This document shows, piece after piece, positions 1 to 6,067 of a stretch of DNA of 24,062 bases (the first letter of the stretch is position 1; every line of letters starts with the position of its first letter). This DNA comes from a bacterium. GTDB lineage: Bacteria > Chloroflexota > Dormibacteria > UBA8260 > Bog-877. The position numbers were made by a program, and so were the translations under genes. Below the pieces are notes generated by a model, which was given only the letters and a program-made list of their open reading frames with translations, did no database searches and had not been told where the DNA came from. Location of the stretch: positions 1-24,062 of the forward strand of contig JAJYWM010000248.1 of NCBI GenBank assembly GCA_021791455.1, given 5' to 3'.

Positions 1-669
1 GAGGGGGCGATAACCGTACGACCCCGGCGCCTGGGTTGGTATCGAGTCCAGCGATGACACCGGGACGGATGGAGTCCAGAAACGGTGGACCATGGATCGT
101 CGTAAAGGCAGAGAGCTCGCCGATCCTGACCCCAAATTTGACCCGAACCCAGGCCGACTTCTGCGGCCACTGGCGCACATCCGCGGTCGCCCAGTTTTGT
201 TTTGATCTCAGGGCGGACGATGGCGGACGCTCCCGGACGAATCCGGGGGACCTGCCAAGCCGTGGTCGCCGGGTGGAATCCAGGAGGCGCCTCCAGGTTT
301 TCACCTGCGCAGGTGTCGCCCAGCGTCAGCGTTCACCATCCGGGCTGCTACAAGCCTTGCGGCCGCGACGGCCATCTCAACGAGTCCGGGGCGACCAGAG
401 CCACTGGAGGTCGGAGTCCGACGGCCTCGACCCGCTGACTGTAGCGCCGACTGCAACAACGATCCGGTTGCGGCGGCCATCGCTGCGGTCCTGAGTCACG
501 GTGCTGAGGGTCAGGATGAACGGAACCAATTTCCGGGGCCTCGCAGCTGCCTTGGAAGCAGCACTCCTGGGCCGGGAGACGCCTGAGAGAAACTCACTGA
601 CCAGCGTCACTTCTCCCTGTGCTGAGAGCTGAACTGATACCTCTCGCAACCCCTGATATCCTGGCGAGC
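1..669. other. Left-end stretch with no supportable gene
   Basis: No open frame here shows a recognisable domain, a convincing start signal or the codon pattern of the neighbouring genes. A plus-strand frame at 36-494 and a minus-strand frame at 377-649 are open, but both have Arg/Ser/Pro-rich low-information translations. The minus frame contains a short piece reading LTLSTVTQD followed by RIVVAVG, which vaguely resembles the C-terminal end of sortases, but the catalytic Cys position would be Val and no upstream sortase sequence is present. A further minus frame running off the left edge (about 1-200) is open but has no clear start. The stretch may be decayed sequence or long intergenic DNA. 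Confidence 0.5.
657..662 (+). promoter_or_regulatory. Extended -10 box of the VOC gene
   Basis: TATCCT, preceded by TGA to give an extended -10 (TGN-TANNNT), ends seven bases before the ATG at 670. Transcription starting the usual 6-8 bases downstream would begin at or next to the start codon, so the mRNA is probably leaderless. There is no Shine-Dalgarno sequence and no clear -35 box. Confidence 0.5.
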
Positions 670-1053
670 ATGGCGTGCCGCATCAGTGAATTGGTTGTCG
701 CCGCCGCCGACGCCAATCTGCTGGCCTCTTTCTGGAGCGAGGTCCTCGGCTACATCGAGCTTGGCCGGGAGGACGACGGCAGCATAGAGATCGGGCCGGC
801 CGAAGCGGGCTTTGGCGGGTCGCAGCCCACCATGGTCTTCAGCCCCAGCAGCGACCCCCGCGCCGGCAAGTTCCGCCTGCACATCGACGTCAACCCTACG
901 GATCGCGACCAGGAAGCCGAGCTGCGACGTCTGCTTGCGCTCGGTGCCCGGCCCGCGGATGTTGGGCAAACGGGAACTGAGAGCTGGCATGTCCTGGCAG
1001 ACCCAGAAGGCAACGAATTCTGTCTCCTGCGAGCGCGGCTCAAGCCACTCTGA
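670..1053 (+). CDS. VOC (glyoxalase/bleomycin-resistance fold) family protein
   Basis: The 127-residue product has the length and layout of a single-unit vicinal-oxygen-chelate protein of the Glyoxalase_6 type. An N-terminal strand-helix (ISELVVAAAD, then a helix with FWSEVLGY) is followed by the second half, with His71 in LHIDV and the closing WHVLADPEGNEFCLL at about 106-120. Glu116 there is the usual C-terminal metal ligand of the fold. The substrate cannot be inferred; such proteins include glyoxalases, dioxygenase-like enzymes and antibiotic-binding proteins. The open frame extends to 619, but ATG 670 is preferred because a -10 box lies just before it and homology-like sequence begins there. 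It stands alone, 231 bases before the toxin-antitoxin pair. Confidence 0.8.
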   Translation: MACRISELVVAAADANLLASFWSEVLGYIELGREDDGSIEIGPAEAGFGGSQPTMVFSPSSDPRAGKFRLHIDVNPTDRDQEAELRRLLALGARPADVGQTGTESWHVLADPEGNEFCLLRARLKPL

Positions 1054-1254
1054 CCAGAGAGCTCGATAAGGCCGAAGAATCTCCCAGGGATCAGGCGGCT
1101 TGCTCGGCACGATCAGGGGCTCATCTGGAGCCGATCCATGGGAGCGGTCGGGGGCGGGAGCAGGGAATGCCGCGACTGTTAAGACAACCTCGCTGGCGCT
1201 GGCTGGGGGGGCCCAGAGCGCGCCTCCTGTGTCTGCGCGATGCTGCAAGGCACC

Positions 1255-1284
1255 GGCCCGGTCTGGCCTCGGTACCATCGGGCC
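1255..1284 (+). promoter_or_regulatory. Promoter and possible operator of the toxin-antitoxin pair
   Basis: TACCAT at 1273-1278 sits six bases before the antitoxin ATG, giving a probable leaderless start. A 6-base inverted repeat, GGCCCG (1255-1260) and CGGGCC (1279-1284), flanks the box. Ribbon-helix-helix antitoxins commonly repress their own promoter through such sites, so an autoregulatory operator is plausible, but the repeat is short in GC-rich DNA. Confidence 0.35.
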
Positions 1285-1524
1285 ATGAGCAAGCAGATCG
1301 CCGTCCGCCTGCCGGACGAAGTCGTCGAATTCATGGATCAAATGGTCGCTGCTGGCAGTGCTCGAAGCAGAGCGGATCTGGCGGCCCGAGCCCTGCGCCG
1401 CGAGCAGCGCCGTGAGGCGGCCCTCCGGGACGTCGCCATCCTTGCCGCCATCGAGCCAGACCCCGATCTCGAGACGCTGGCATCCAGCCAGGACACGACT
1501 GGCACCCGTGCGCCGGACTCATGA
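1285..1524 (+). CDS. Ribbon-helix-helix antitoxin (MazE type)
   Basis: The 79-residue protein begins SKQIAVRLPDEVVEFMDQMV and continues with a Ser-Arg-Ala-Asp helix start, the classic strand-helix-helix of MetJ/Arc-type DNA-binding antitoxins. The N-terminal domain (about residues 1-45) should dimerise and bind the operator. The acidic, probably flexible C-terminus (about 50-79) is where such antitoxins wrap and inhibit the toxin. Its stop overlaps the toxin start in ATGA (1521-1524), so the two are translationally coupled. The start at ATG 1285 is supported by the TACCAT box six bases upstream; the open frame extends to 1240, but that extension has no antitoxin-like sequence. The function is inferred from fold and pairing. 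Confidence 0.82.
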   Translation: MSKQIAVRLPDEVVEFMDQMVAAGSARSRADLAARALRREQRREAALRDVAILAAIEPDPDLETLASSQDTTGTRAPDS

Positions 1525-1820
1525 GGCCCATCCATGCCGTTCATCTGTGGGGCGCTCGCCCCGCGGTCGTGCTGACCAGGGAGCTGGTGCGTCCCTACCT
1601 GAGTTGGGTGACCGTAGCCCCGATCAGCCGCACCATCCGCGGACTTTCGACGGAGGTGCCGGTCGGTCCTCGGAACGGCCTGCCGGAAGAAGCGGTGGTC
1701 AGCTGTGACCGCGTGACAACCATACCCGCATCGGCCCTGGGAGAGCGGCTTGGAGTGCTCGGACCCTCGCAGGAGGCGCAGCTGGCGGCCGCGATCCGGG
1801 CGGCGTTTGACATGGATTGA
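1521..1820 (+). CDS. mazF: MazF/PemK-family endoribonuclease toxin
   Basis: The 99-residue protein carries the MazF core: ARPAVVLTRE (12-21), VTVAPISRTIRGL (30-42), TEVPV, and VVSCDRVTTIP (59-69), ending in a helix with DMD. These match compact actinobacterial-type MazF proteins that start MRPIH and lack the usual longer N-terminal strand. MazF toxins cleave mRNA or other RNA at short specific sequences when the antitoxin is degraded, halting translation. The conserved Arg (R40 in TIRGL) and the S/C-D segment (61-63), which line the RNA-binding groove of the family, are intact, so the toxin looks active. It overlaps the RHH antitoxin by four bases. The cleavage sequence cannot be predicted. 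Confidence 0.88.
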   Translation: MRPIHAVHLWGARPAVVLTRELVRPYLSWVTVAPISRTIRGLSTEVPVGPRNGLPEEAVVSCDRVTTIPASALGERLGVLGPSQEAQLAAAIRAAFDMD

Positions 1821-1940
1821 TCGACGTGGCGCAGGTTGCCGATCGTTTGAGGATCTGGTCCCTACCCTAGCCGGGCGGCCGGTCATGTGCTGAGGGGACC
1901 GCCAGGGCCATGAGGGATGCCGCACTCGTCTTGGGCTCGA

Positions 1941-3647
1941 TCAAAACAACTCCCCGGCTGGCTGTTCGCGGCCGCGGCCATCGGGGTCATAGAGCAACCT
2001 GGCTATCGGCGCTGCCCATAGTCGGGTCAGAGCTGCAACCGGCATGGGACGATGGCGCATCACCCGCCCGGGAGGGTGTGGCCCGATCCCGCCTTCGGCG
2101 TGCCACGAGGCAACCTGCTGCCCGGCTTCAGACCAGAGGGCGGCGGCGTGGTCGAGGTCGCTCAGCTCGGGCGCGTCGATGGCCAAGCCCAGGTGTTCTG
2201 CCCACAGCTGCCGCCGCAGTGATCGCGGAAAGCCCGTTCCATCCAGGGCCCTGTCGAGCACCGCGCAGGACAACTCGGAGTCATGGGTAAGGGAACGCAA
2301 GTTGAGGTTGGCCGATCCAACCATCGCCCAGATGTCGTCGATTATGCAAACCTTTGCATGCACATAGGTGGGACAGCCCTGGTCATTCTCCAAGTCATAG
2401 ACGCCAACACGGTCGCCTCCCGCTTCTCGGAGCTTGGCCAAGGCCGAGATTTGATTGACCCGGGCCAAGGGGCCAGTCACCGCCCCGTCTGCGCTCGGCC
2501 AGCGGGGCAGCAGCAGGACGACCTGCAGCGTGGGGCACTCGGAGAGCCTTCTGGCTAGCGGTTGCACCGAGAGCTCCGACCAGAGGTACTGCTCTTCGAT
2601 ATAGACCAGTCGCTGGGCCTGGCCGATCGCCTTTGCCAGGCCGCGGGCCACGCTGAACTCGCCGGCCCTGGCGAAGGGATAGCTAGGGCGCCGGACCGGG
2701 TACGTCCGCAAGATCTGAACCAGCTGGGTGCCGACCTCAGGCGGTGGCTCGCCGGCGAAGCCGATCAGCGTGGAAGCTGCCGGTTCGGCCGCCAGGTGGG
2801 CCATTACGGCGCGCACCGGCGTCGGGAATCCGCGCCGGTGGGGATCCGACCATCGCTCTCGAAAGCTGATGGCAAGCTGGGAGATCGCGGGGCCCTTCAC
2901 GGCCAGCTGGACGTCGTGCCAGGGTGCTTGGGGCCCGTAGCGGCGGTCCATCCTCTTGGTTTGCGGATCACCCTCATGCCGCGGGCTGTCGCGACGCGCG
3001 TGGCAGATGTCTATCCCGCCGACGAAGGCGACACTCTCCTGGGGTCTACCCCTCCGCAGGATGATCACGTACTTCTGATGGTGGGAGCCGAACGGCAGCA
3101 CTCGCTGGTCTAGAAGCACCTGACCGCCCCGGCGGTTGATCTCGGCCTCTAGGCGCAGGTTGCCCACCTCCCCGAAGGACATGCTCTGAGGTCTTGACCG
3201 CCACACCAGGCCCCGCACGTCCACGCCGTCGTGGGCCAGCTCCGCCAGCAGGTCACCAATCGTCGGCCCCTGGCTCGTGAGAAGCTCATCTCGGTCACAC
3301 TCCCACTCGGAGAACCAGACCGAGTCCCCCCGCGACAGCTGGCGCAGCTCGTCCAGGAGCCTGCTGAAATATGCCTCGCCGTCCACCAGAGCCGACACCT
3401 CATTGCCAGCGGTCCAGGCCGCACCACGGTCGAGCAGCGCATCAATTGTGGTATCCGCGTTCCCGCGTTCTGTTCGCTCCAGGAACCACCTGGTCACGTC
3501 GGCGGAAGAGGACACTCCTGGCGTTCTCCTGGAATGGTCGGCCGATGAAATCTTGGCCGAGCCCGCTGACACGCTGGGCACCGGACGGCCGTCCCACCAC
3601 GGCTGAAAGTTGCGGCGCGAGGGTTTCGACAGACGGCGCACCACCAC
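1941..3647 (-). CDS. Phospholipase D-like (HKD) protein
   Basis: The 568-residue product has two phospholipase D halves. The first contains LPFGSHHQKYVII (His190, Lys192) followed by AFVGGIDICHARRD and PWHDVQL. The second contains YVHAKVCIIDD (His430, Lys432, Asp437) followed by GSANLNLRS (444-452). Two HKD units normally form one active site that hydrolyses or transfers phosphodiester bonds, usually in phospholipids. In the first motif the expected Asp position is Leu197, which may be normal for this subfamily. No signal peptide is evident, so it is probably cytoplasmic or peripheral. The first 45 or so residues are Arg/Ser-rich and unlike the domain. The GTG at 3647 has no ribosome-binding site and a later start is possible. 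Confidence 0.85.
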   Translation of the reverse strand: MVVRRLSKPSRRNFQPWWDGRPVPSVSAGSAKISSADHSRRTPGVSSSADVTRWFLERTERGNADTTIDALLDRGAAWTAGNEVSALVDGEAYFSRLLDELRQLSRGDSVWFSEWECDRDELLTSQGPTIGDLLAELAHDGVDVRGLVWRSRPQSMSFGEVGNLRLEAEINRRGGQVLLDQRVLPFGSHHQKYVIILRRGRPQESVAFVGGIDICHARRDSPRHEGDPQTKRMDRRYGPQAPWHDVQLAVKGPAISQLAISFRERWSDPHRRGFPTPVRAVMAHLAAEPAASTLIGFAGEPPPEVGTQLVQILRTYPVRRPSYPFARAGEFSVARGLAKAIGQAQRLVYIEEQYLWSELSVQPLARRLSECPTLQVVLLLPRWPSADGAVTGPLARVNQISALAKLREAGGDRVGVYDLENDQGCPTYVHAKVCIIDDIWAMVGSANLNLRSLTHDSELSCAVLDRALDGTGFPRSLRRQLWAEHLGLAIDAPELSDLDHAAALWSEAGQQVASWHAEGGIGPHPPGRVMRHRPMPVAALTRLWAAPIARLLYDPDGRGREQPAGELF

Positions 3648-3708
3648 GCTTGGTCATTCTGACGGGTGGCCCTCCCGGTACATCCGCGCCGCCTTCGGAG
3701 GTGTTGCC

Positions 3709-4206
3709 CTAGGGGGTCCTGCCCTCCCTGGCGGGCAGGCGGGCGCACGCCACGCAGACCTCCTGGGGTATCACTCCCCAGCGCATCAGCAGGCCGAAAA
3801 CGCGGCACCCGATGCAGAACGCGAAGGCCGCCTCGAGGGCGGCAGCCAGAGCCAGGAGCCCGAGAAGGGCGTAGGTGACAATCACCAGATGGCCCAGGAA
3901 GAAGCACAGCGTCGCCGCACAGCTGACCGTTGCGCCGATCCCCTGGGCGAATCGCTTCGGGGGCCCTGGCACCAACTTCGGCGCCTTGGTGAGCCTGGGC
4001 GCCACCACTCGGGTAGCCAACTGTCCGAGTGGGCTCATGGTGGGTCCGGTGGCCACCCTGGCGAGGAAGCCGTAGGCCAGGACCGCGCTCAGCCAGGGCT
4101 GCTGGGTGGCTATGGCGGCACACGCGATGAGCGCGACCGCGCCCGCCACAAGCCGACTGGCCGGCTCGTTGACCGGGTTGGGGAAGCCAAACAGGCCGCT
4201 GGGCAT
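3709..4206 (-). CDS. DUF4395 family integral membrane protein
   Basis: The 165-residue protein begins with a PNPVNEPASRLVAG segment typical of DUF4395 and has hydrophobic segments at about 18-34, 37-53 and 92-135. It contains the FCIGCRVFG signature (Cys131-x-x-Cys134) and a second Cys pair, CVAC, at 151-154. DUF4395 proteins are poorly characterised membrane proteins often found beside thioredoxin, rhodanese or other thiol genes, so a role in thiol or sulfur redox at the membrane is plausible but not shown. The start is ATG 4206; a frame extension to 4239 lacks family sequence. A 9-bp inverted repeat lies 26-51 bases upstream. A DsbA-like gene is the upstream neighbour on the same strand. 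Confidence 0.78.
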   Translation of the reverse strand: MPSGLFGFPNPVNEPASRLVAGAVALIACAAIATQQPWLSAVLAYGFLARVATGPTMSPLGQLATRVVAPRLTKAPKLVPGPPKRFAQGIGATVSCAATLCFFLGHLVIVTYALLGLLALAAALEAAFAFCIGCRVFGLLMRWGVIPQEVCVACARLPAREGRTP

Positions 4207-4231
4207 GGGATCTCCGGGGCAAGGGCCCCAG

Positions 4232-4257
4232 CCATACAACCGTCGTCAGTTGTATGG
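4232..4257. repeat. 9-bp perfect inverted repeat upstream of DUF4395
   Basis: CCATACAAC (4232-4240), an 8-base spacer, and GTTGTATGG (4249-4257). It lies between the stop of the DsbA-like gene (4265) and the start of the DUF4395 gene (4206). The arms are AT-richer than the surroundings, and there is no T-run on either side to make a classical terminator. A dimeric repressor operator controlling the DUF4395 gene is the simplest reading; a transcript hairpin is the alternative. Confidence 0.6.
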
Positions 4258-4264
4258 GGAGATT

Positions 4265-4894
4265 CTAGACCGATCCGACCAGCATGGGGGGATGCCCATC
4301 ACGCTCTCGCTTCAACTCGAAGAGGTAAGGCCTCCTCGCCATCCGGGCCACATCCACCAGAAGAGCTTTGGCTTCCTCATCGCCGGGAACCTCGGTCACG
4401 ATCGGCCCGAAGATGCCAGGGCCATCCCCGCCGTCGAAGACCAATGTGGGTACCCCGAAGGCCTGGCAGGCGCCGACGGCGGCCTCGTGGTCGGACACGA
4501 CCGCCTGCCACAGGGACTGGTCAGCGAGCGCGGCCTCGCGCTTCTGGGGGTCCATCCCAGATGCCTCCATGGCTGAGGCCAGGACACGGTCAGCGTCCTC
4601 CGGACCCGGCCTCACCTCCGCGGCGTGGATGAGGCGGCCGAGCTCCGCGTAGAGGCGAGCAACCTGCTCGTTGCCTCCCTCCCGGCGCGCCAAGGCCAAG
4701 ATCTGGAGGGCTGGGCCGCTGTATCCGACAGGCCCACGAGATGCGTCCTCACCATCCGGCAGGTGGACGATCCCCAAGGAGAAGAATCTCCAATTCACCT
4801 CTGCCTCACCCAGCTCATGGAGCCGGGTCGCCCAGCGGGAGGTCAGCCATGCCCAGGGACAGATCGGGTCAAAATGAAAGTTGATTCGCTCCAA
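4265..4894 (-). CDS. DsbA-like thioredoxin-fold protein, mycothiol-dependent nitroreductase (Rv2466c) type
   Basis: The 209-residue product opens with INFHFDPICPWAWLTSRW, the characteristic N-terminus of the Rv2466c-type branch of the DsbA/2-hydroxychromene-carboxylate isomerase superfamily. A helical insertion follows, and the thioredoxin-fold cis-Pro loop appears as FGVPTLVFDG. Rv2466c itself has a CPWC active site and uses mycothiol to reduce nitro compounds and oxidative-stress products. Here the motif is CPWA, leaving only Cys12, which suggests a monothiol glutaredoxin-like or transferase-like mechanism. The start is TTG 4894, preceded by a good GGGAGAGG ribosome-binding site. It lies between the DUF4395 gene and sodN on the same strand, consistent with a redox-stress neighbourhood. 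The physiological substrate is unknown. Confidence 0.8.
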   Translation of the reverse strand: MERINFHFDPICPWAWLTSRWATRLHELGEAEVNWRFFSLGIVHLPDGEDASRGPVGYSGPALQILALARREGGNEQVARLYAELGRLIHAAEVRPGPEDADRVLASAMEASGMDPQKREAALADQSLWQAVVSDHEAAVGACQAFGVPTLVFDGGDGPGIFGPIVTEVPGDEEAKALLVDVARMARRPYLFELKRERDGHPPMLVGSV

Positions 4895-4970
4895 AGCCTC
4901 TCCCGCAAATTACTGGTCTGGTGGCCGCCGGACCGGCACCGGCCGACCCAGCGGTAGCACCGGCCAGCCT

Positions 4971-5390
4971 CTACTTCTTGGTTTCCCAGAACATCCGCGC
5001 GAACTCATCGACCAGGCGACGCAGCTCGGCAGCCTTCTCCGCGTCGATCGACTGCTTGCAGGCGGAGGCCGCCTTGAGGGTCTTCCAGACGTGCTGATGC
5101 AGCTCCGGAAACTTCTCCAAGTGCTCGGGCTTGAAGTAGTCCGACCAGATCACCTGCACCTCACGCTTGACTTTCTCCGCGTGCAGCTCTTTGACCTCGA
5201 CCATCCGCACGAAGGAGTTTCGGCTGGCCTCGGAGGTTGAGTCGGGCAGCTGGTGAATCTTTGTCACCATCGTCTCCACCGTCTGAGCCGCGAGCTGTGC
5301 CTCGTGGGGGTCGTAGATTCCGCAGGGGATATCGCAATGGGCGTGCACCACCCGCCGGGGACCGCCCCAGTCCTTGAGACCACCGAACAT
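4971..5390 (-). CDS. sodN: Nickel superoxide dismutase precursor
   Basis: The 139-residue precursor carries a 17-residue leader followed by HCDIPCGIYDP, the nickel hook. Mature His1, Cys2 and Cys6 (here His18, Cys19, Cys23) bind Ni and catalyse dismutation of superoxide to oxygen and hydrogen peroxide. The remainder is the helical bundle of SodN, including SRNSFVRMVEVKE and the C-terminal RLVDEFARMFWETKK. The leader must be removed to free the N-terminal His that ligates Ni; the divergent protease gene sodX supplies that activity. The start is ATG 5390, with an AGGAGGGAG ribosome-binding site; a frame extension to 5450 is not part of the family. It is likely cytoplasmic, since the leader is not a signal peptide. 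The identification is very secure. Confidence 0.96.
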   Translation of the reverse strand: MFGGLKDWGGPRRVVHAHCDIPCGIYDPHEAQLAAQTVETMVTKIHQLPDSTSEASRNSFVRMVEVKELHAEKVKREVQVIWSDYFKPEHLEKFPELHQHVWKTLKAASACKQSIDAEKAAELRRLVDEFARMFWETKK

Positions 5391-5405
5391 AGCTGACTCC
5401 CTCCT

Positions 5406-5415
5406 GAACGCGTTC
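5406..5415. promoter_or_regulatory. 10-bp palindrome in the sodN leader
   Basis: GAACGCGTTC is a perfect palindrome 16-25 bases upstream of the sodN ATG, overlapping the region just before its ribosome-binding site. It could be an operator in the sodN transcript leader or promoter. It does not match the Streptomyces Nur nickel-repressor box as I know it. Chance occurrence is possible. Confidence 0.25.
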
Positions 5416-5448
5416 GAGGAGCCCTTGGCTGGCTCCACCGCTCGCCTC

Positions 5449-5458
5449 AAACTACCAT
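5449..5458. promoter_or_regulatory. Overlapping divergent -10 boxes of sodN and sodX
   Basis: On the plus strand TACCAT (5453-5458) ends six bases before GTG 5465 of sodX. On the minus strand TAGTTT (5454-5449) points toward sodN and would give a leader of about 50 bases. The boxes share bases, so both genes could be controlled by one bound regulator. There is no clear -35 box for either. Confidence 0.4.
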
Positions 5459-5464
5459 CACATG

Positions 5465-5845
5465 GTGTTCACCGGCAAACTCGCTCATCTCTCATGGCCG
5501 CGCCTGCCCCAGTTGGTGGCGGTGGACGGGCCCAGCATGGAGCCACTCTTGGCGGATGGCGCTTGGGCGCTGCTGCTGCCGTGGCCGGGCAGGATGCCTC
5601 GGTTGGGGCAGGTGGTGGTGGCGGAGCACCCGGCTCGGGAGGGTTTTGAGGTCATCAAGAGGGTAGCCGCGGTCAGCCGCGAGGGGGATCTGGTATGGCT
5701 CGCCGGGGACAACCGAGAGCGCAGCTCCGACAGCGACCAGTTCGGCCCCATATCGAGGCGCCAGGTGGTGGGGCCGGTGGTAGCGGTCCTGCGGCCCGGA
5801 CGGCCGCGGCTCATCCGGGTCGAGCCAGCCAGGTTGTGGGGATGA
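5465..5845 (+). CDS. sodX: Nickel-type superoxide dismutase maturation protease
   Basis: The 126-residue protein is a compact S24/S26 (signal peptidase I-like) serine protease. VDGPSMEPLL places the catalytic Ser at 24, FEVIKRV the general-base Lys at 65, and GDNRERSSDSDQFGPI (81-96) is the conserved signal-peptidase box. It has no membrane segment, unlike true signal peptidases, and has the length of SodX proteins, which cleave the SodN leader to expose the nickel-binding His. Its divergent position beside sodN supports this strongly. ATG 5462 is also possible, but GTG 5465 sits exactly six bases after TACCAT, the same spacing seen at other starts here, and no ribosome-binding site precedes either codon. 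Confidence 0.9.
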   Translation: MFTGKLAHLSWPRLPQLVAVDGPSMEPLLADGAWALLLPWPGRMPRLGQVVVAEHPAREGFEVIKRVAAVSREGDLVWLAGDNRERSSDSDQFGPISRRQVVGPVVAVLRPGRPRLIRVEPARLWG

Positions 5846-5886
5846 CCGATGCCCCGTTGGGGGACCAAAGCTGGCACCATTAGGGC

Positions 5887-6036
5887 ATGAGCGAATCTGA
5901 GCTACCAAGCCCGCCGCCGCGCAGTTCCGAACCAACCCGCGACCTGCTCACGCCCGTGCCGCAACCGAAACAGAAGAAGCACAAGAAGAAGACCTCCAGA
6001 GAACCTCCGCGCGGGCGGGGTCGAGGGGGTCGTTGA
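5887..6036 (+). CDS. Small basic protein, 49 residues, unknown
   Basis: An ATG-started frame of 49 codons ends in TGA at 6034-6036. The N-terminal half is acidic and Ser/Pro-rich (MSESELPSPPPRSSEPTRDL). The C-terminal half is strongly basic, with KQKKHKKK near 28-35 and an RGRGRGGR tail at 42-49. There is no Cys, no hydrophobic segment and no known domain I recognise. CACCAT ends six bases before the ATG, a weaker copy of the leaderless signature at neighbouring genes. It lies 41 bases after sodX and just before the phosphatase gene on the same strand. The tail suggests nucleic-acid or ribosome binding, but that is inference, and Arg/Gly/Pro-rich tails can arise by chance in GC-rich DNA. Confidence 0.4.
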   Translation: MSESELPSPPPRSSEPTRDLLTPVPQPKQKKHKKKTSREPPRGRGRGGR

Positions 6037-6067
6037 GCGCCTGTCGTCCATTTTTCTGGTGCCGCTG

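Noticed and set aside
36..494. Plus-strand open frame of 152 codons at the left end
   Set aside because: Arg/Ser/Pro-rich translation with no domain and no start signal; typical random open frame in GC-rich DNA.
607..1341. Minus-strand open frame of 244 codons
   Set aside because: Lies antisense across the VOC gene and into the antitoxin; its sequence is a shadow of those frames with no family resemblance.
1910..2290. Plus-strand frames antisense to the phospholipase D gene
   Set aside because: The phospholipase D frame on the other strand has both HKD halves; the plus-strand translations are low-information.
3494..4222. Minus-strand frame of 242 codons over the DUF4395 gene
   Set aside because: It overlaps the DUF4395 frame, which has membrane helices and the FCIGC signature; this frame is Arg/Gly/Pro-rich only.
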